DNA from: Rhodospirillaceae bacterium
GTDB taxonomy: Bacteria; Pseudomonadota; Alphaproteobacteria; Rhodospirillales; Magnetovibrionaceae
Direction of reading: 5' to 3'
DNA: 8,289 bases
Assembly: GCA_002401565.1 (NCBI GenBank)
Contig: NVTL01000028.1
Span: forward strand, 27,497 to 35,785
This document shows, one piece after another, positions 5,748 to 8,289 of the stretch. The notes beneath the pieces were generated by a model. It ran no database searches, had not been told where the DNA came from, and was given only the letters and a program-made list of their open reading frames with translations. The position numbers and the translations under genes are program-made. Positions within the stretch are counted from its first letter, which is position 1, and each line of letters begins with the position of its first letter.

Positions 5748-7366
5748 TTTTTTGGGTATCGTTTCGGAATAAGTTTGGTGGGCTGGCGGTGGTTTACATC
5801 ATCAACATCGGCGTAATCCAGCGTGTAATGCAGGCCGCGGCTTTCTTTGCGCAAAAGCGCTGATTGGATAATCAGTTCGGCACAAACGGCCAGATTGCGC
5901 AGTTCCAACAAGTCGCCACTGACGCGGAAATTGCCATAATATTCATCGATTTCGCTTTGCAGCATGTCGATGCGGTTTTGCGCGCGGGCCAAGCGTTTAT
6001 CGGTGCGCACAATGCCCACGTAATCCCACATAAAACGGCGTAATTCTTCCCAGTTGTGGGCAATCACCACGTCTTCGTCGGAATCTTTAACTTGGCTTTC
6101 ATCCCATTCGGGGGGCGGGGGCGGTGTTTCGACACCGGACTTTAGGCGCTCTGAAATATCGGCGGCCGCAGATGATGAATACACCAAACATTCCAATAAC
6201 GAATTGCTGGCCATGCGATTGGCGCCGTGCAATCCAGTATAGGTGACTTCGCCCACGCCATACAGGCCGTCTAAATCGGTGCGGCCTTCGCGATTAACCA
6301 TCACGCCGCCACAGGTGTAATGAGCCGCAGGAACAATGGGCAGGGGTTCTTTAGCCATATCAAAGCCATACGCCTTGGTGCTTTCGTAAATCATCGGAAA
6401 ATGTTTTTCGATGAAAGCCTGACCCTTGTGCGAAATGTCCAAATACATGCATTCAGACCCCATGCGTTTCATTTCAAAATCAATCGCACGCGCCACCACA
6501 TCGCGGGGGGCTAATTCTCCGCGTTTGTCGAATTTGGTCATAAAACGGCGACCCTTGGGGTCTAACAAATGACCGCCTTCGCCGCGCACGGCTTCGGTCA
6601 CCAAAAATGATTTGGCCTTTGGGTGATACAAACACGTTGGGTGAAATTGGGTGAATTCCATGTTGGCCACCCGGCACCCGGCGCGCCACGCCATGGCAAT
6701 GCCATCGCCGGTGCAGATGTCGGGATTGGATGTATACAGATAGACTTTGCTGACGCCGCCCGTGGCCAAAACCACAAACGGAGCCGTAAAGGCTTTAACG
6801 GATTCGGACTGAGTGTCCAACGCATACAGCCCGGTGACGCGTTTGGTGCGCCCGTCCCGGTGGCGTTCGGTCCACAGATCAATGGCGTTGTGGTGCTCGA
6901 AAATTTCAATGTTTTTGGCTTCGCGAACCCGGTCTTCCATGGTGGTTTCGATGGCTTGCCCGGTGGAATCGGCGGCGTGAACAATGCGCCGATGGCTGTG
7001 CCCACCTTCGCGGGTCAGGTGGTACTCTCGGTCCCCGGAACTGTCTTTTCGGGTGGTGAATTCAACGCCATATTCAATAAGTTTTTCAATGGCTTTGCGT
7101 CCGTTTTCGACGATAAAGCGTACGGTGTCTTCGTCACACAGGTCGGCTCCGGCGATCAAGGTATCTTGAACATGAGCCTCAATACTGTCGTGTTCGTCCA
7201 AGACAGCCGCAATGCCGCCTTGGGCATAATAGGTGTTGGAGTCTTTCAGTTCGCCCTTGGTGATGAGGGCAATCCGAGCGGTGGCGGGTAGCTCTAAGGC
7301 CAAGTTTAAGCCTGCGGCGCCACTGCCGACAATCACAACGTCAAAGGTAGAGGTGTTTTCGGACAA
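5744..7366 (-). CDS. nadB: L-aspartate oxidase NadB
   Basis: This FAD enzyme oxidises L-aspartate to iminoaspartate, the first step of de novo NAD synthesis in the cytoplasm. It has 540 residues, the same length as the E. coli enzyme. Visible landmarks are the FAD-binding GSGAAG (14-19), [12 protein letters not shown] (43-54), Glu121 in [11 protein letters not shown] (the residue that marks aspartate oxidase against succinate dehydrogenase and fumarate reductase), His242 in QFHPT, Arg288 in [10 protein letters not shown], His349 in AHYTCGGV, and Arg384 in [11 protein letters not shown]-terminal helical domain begins at about 435, after a short Pro-rich linker (414-419). The start is TTG at 7366-7364: no ATG or GTG occurs in frame between it and the upstream stop at 7399-7397, and GGGA lies about 6 nt before it. 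It follows nadC by 46 bp and overlaps the phosphatase gene by 4 nt, forming an operon. Confidence 0.96.
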   Translation of the reverse strand: MSENTSTFDVVIVGSGAAGLNLALELPATARIALITKGELKDSNTYYAQGGIAAVLDEHDSIEAHVQDTLIAGADLCDEDTVRFIVENGRKAIEKLIEYGVEFTTRKDSSGDREYHLTREGGHSHRRIVHAADSTGQAIETTMEDRVREAKNIEIFEHHNAIDLWTERHRDGRTKRVTGLYALDTQSESVKAFTAPFVVLATGGVSKVYLYTSNPDICTGDGIAMAWRAGCRVANMEFTQFHPTCLYHPKAKSFLVTEAVRGEGGHLLDPKGRRFMTKFDKRGELAPRDVVARAIDFEMKRMGSECMYLDISHKGQAFIEKHFPMIYESTKAYGFDMAKEPLPIVPAAHYTCGGVMVNREGRTDLDGLYGVGEVTYTGLHGANRMASNSLLECLVYSSSAAADISERLKSGVETPPPPPEWDESQVKDSDEDVVIAHNWEELRRFMWDYVGIVRTDKRLARAQNRIDMLQSEIDEYYGNFRVSGDLLELRNLAVCAELIIQSALLRKESRGLHYTLDYADVDDVNHRQPTKLIPKRYPKK

Positions 7367-7412
7367 ACGGTATTCCCAACAAAAAGATTTGGGGTCTTAT
7401 AGCTGTTTCTGC

Positions 7413-8267
7413 CTAAGGTTTCCAGTCCAGACCGATATCAACAGACGGGGCCGATTGGGTAATTCGCCCAACGGAAATGGATTTTACACCCGTTTCGGCA
7501 ATGGCCCGCACCGTTTCAAGGTTCACGCCCCCCGAAGCTTCGGTCCGCGCTTGGTCGCCGATTAAGTCCACGGCTTCGCGCAATTGATCCAAACTCATGT
7601 TGTCCAAAAGGATCGCGTCCACGCCTTCGTTTAAGGCCAGTTTGACTTGATCCAAATCGTCGCATTCGACTTCCAAAATCGTATGTCCGGCGGCTTTGGC
7701 CCGTGTGATGGCGGTGACGATGTCGCCCGCCACCGCAATGTGATTGTCCTTGATCAGCACCAAATCGTCCAACCGCATACGGTGATTGGTGACACCGCCC
7801 ATACGGGATGCGTATTTTGCGAGTTCACGGTACATGGGTACGGTTTTGCGGGTGTCTAAAATATACGCCCCGGTGCCTTTGATGGCGTCTACGTATTCAT
7901 GGGCCAGTGTGGCAATGCCAGACAGGTGTTGCAGTAAATTTAACGCGGTGCGTTCCGCCATCAATAAATCGCGAGCGCAGCCCGATATGGTTGCCAGAAC
8001 CGTTCCGGCCTTAACAAATTCACCGTCTTCGACATCGCTTTGCCAGTCTAAATCTGGGTTAACCGATTTAAAAATCAGTCCGGCCAAGCCTAAACCTGCG
8101 ATGCACATGGAATGGCGCGCCACCATCATGCCGGAAAAATTGACGTCTTCGGGGATAACAGAATCCGAGGTGATGTCGCCGTTTTTACCGATGTCTTCGG
8201 CCATGGCGGCATAAATCAGGCTGATGACAACACTGTTGTCAACGCTGTCGGGGATATTAGGCTGCAT
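7413..8267 (-). CDS. nadC: Nicotinate-nucleotide pyrophosphorylase (carboxylating) NadC
   Basis: Quinolinate phosphoribosyltransferase converts quinolinate and PRPP to nicotinate mononucleotide, CO2 and pyrophosphate. The protein has 284 residues, normal for the family. It has the N-terminal open-faced sandwich domain with AEDIGKNGDITS (23-34), then MAERTALNLLQHLSGIAT (103-120, Arg106), LDTRKT (137-142, Arg140 and Lys141), NHR (161-163), VLIKDNHIA (170-178, Lys173), EVE (199-201), LLDNMS (220-225), EASGGV (243-248) and ISVGRITQSAPSVDIGLD (264-281). These cover the substrate- and PRPP-binding sites of the alpha/beta barrel. The segments VPMYR (143-147) and GGVTNHRMRLDD (157-168) differ from the common TPGLR and GGGxNHRxGLxD forms, perhaps a lineage variant. 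The ATG at 8267 has AAAGG about 9 nt upstream. It is the first complete gene of the leftward operon with nadB. A nadA partner is expected outside the window. Confidence 0.95.
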   Translation of the reverse strand: MQPNIPDSVDNSVVISLIYAAMAEDIGKNGDITSDSVIPEDVNFSGMMVARHSMCIAGLGLAGLIFKSVNPDLDWQSDVEDGEFVKAGTVLATISGCARDLLMAERTALNLLQHLSGIATLAHEYVDAIKGTGAYILDTRKTVPMYRELAKYASRMGGVTNHRMRLDDLVLIKDNHIAVAGDIVTAITRAKAAGHTILEVECDDLDQVKLALNEGVDAILLDNMSLDQLREAVDLIGDQARTEASGGVNLETVRAIAETGVKSISVGRITQSAPSVDIGLDWKP

Positions 8268-8289
8268 TTTGAGCGGCCTTTGGTTTTGG
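8257..8289 (-). CDS. Possible C-terminal tail of an upstream gene, perhaps nadA (partial)
   Basis: One minus-strand frame entering from the right edge reads PKPKAAQNAA and stops with TAA at 8259-8257, overlapping the nadC start by 11 nt. Its Ala/Lys/Pro-rich ending looks like a normal C-terminal tail, and short overlaps occur elsewhere in this operon. Quinolinate synthase (nadA) is the usual third gene of this pathway and would be the first guess. Ten codons cannot prove it: the nadC frame itself is also open to the edge. Confidence 0.35.
   Translation of the reverse strand, partial: PKPKAAQNAA

Noticed and set aside
6623..7291. 222-codon plus-strand open frame
   Set aside because: It lies wholly antisense to nadB, whose catalytic motifs are complete. 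The Gly/Val/Phe-rich translation is typical of a shadow frame.
7786..8214. 142-codon plus-strand open frame
   Set aside because: It is antisense to nadC and has no protein-family features.
1..8289. Mobile element, defence system, CRISPR array, tRNA or rRNA
   Set aside because: No transposase, integrase, terminal repeats, regularly spaced repeats or RNA gene signature is visible on either strand.

Overview
This 8.3-kb window looks like chromosomal DNA of a Gram-negative alphaproteobacterium of moderate GC content. The evidence is a Tad/Flp pilus gene (cpaB), a PleD-style diguanylate cyclase with two receiver domains, a DUF6166 protein and an aspartate-oxidase NAD pathway. I cannot name a genus from the sequence. 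I see no insertion sequence, phage gene, CRISPR array, tRNA or rRNA. The region reads as ordinary core and accessory chromosome, and I do not find a convincing undescribed system.

Layout. Positions 1-1046 (minus strand) carry cpaB and, overlapping its stop codon, the first 18 codons of the next pilus gene, probably the secretin cpaC. Positions 1047-1432 are a spacer with no convincing gene. It holds a likely leftward promoter and several inverted repeats that would lie in the cpaB leader RNA. Positions 1433-1777 (plus) encode a small DUF6166 protein, which converges on a 619-residue polytopic membrane protein (1792-3651, minus) that resembles GT-C/STT3-type glycosyltransferases. A short AT-rich divergent promoter region (3652-3759) separates it from the diguanylate cyclase (3760-5079, plus). 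The cyclase in turn meets a leftward operon whose last stop codon overlaps its own.

That operon, in transcription order, is: the tail of an unseen upstream gene (possibly nadA, 8289-8257), nadC (8267-7413), nadB from a TTG start (7366-5744), and a HAD-family phosphatase related to GmhB (5747-5076) whose ATG overlaps the nadB stop. NadB oxidises aspartate to iminoaspartate. NadA, if present upstream, would make quinolinate, and NadC turns quinolinate into nicotinate mononucleotide. The phosphatase is coupled to this operon although its nearest relatives act on heptose bisphosphate.

Points most worth a second look are: the cyclase, whose first receiver has lost its phosphorylation site while the second is intact; the solitary GT-C-like enzyme; the HAD phosphatase with an incomplete zinc site at the end of a NAD operon; two competing hairpins just upstream of the cpaB ribosome binding site; and a palindrome that supplies the -10 boxes of two divergent promoters.
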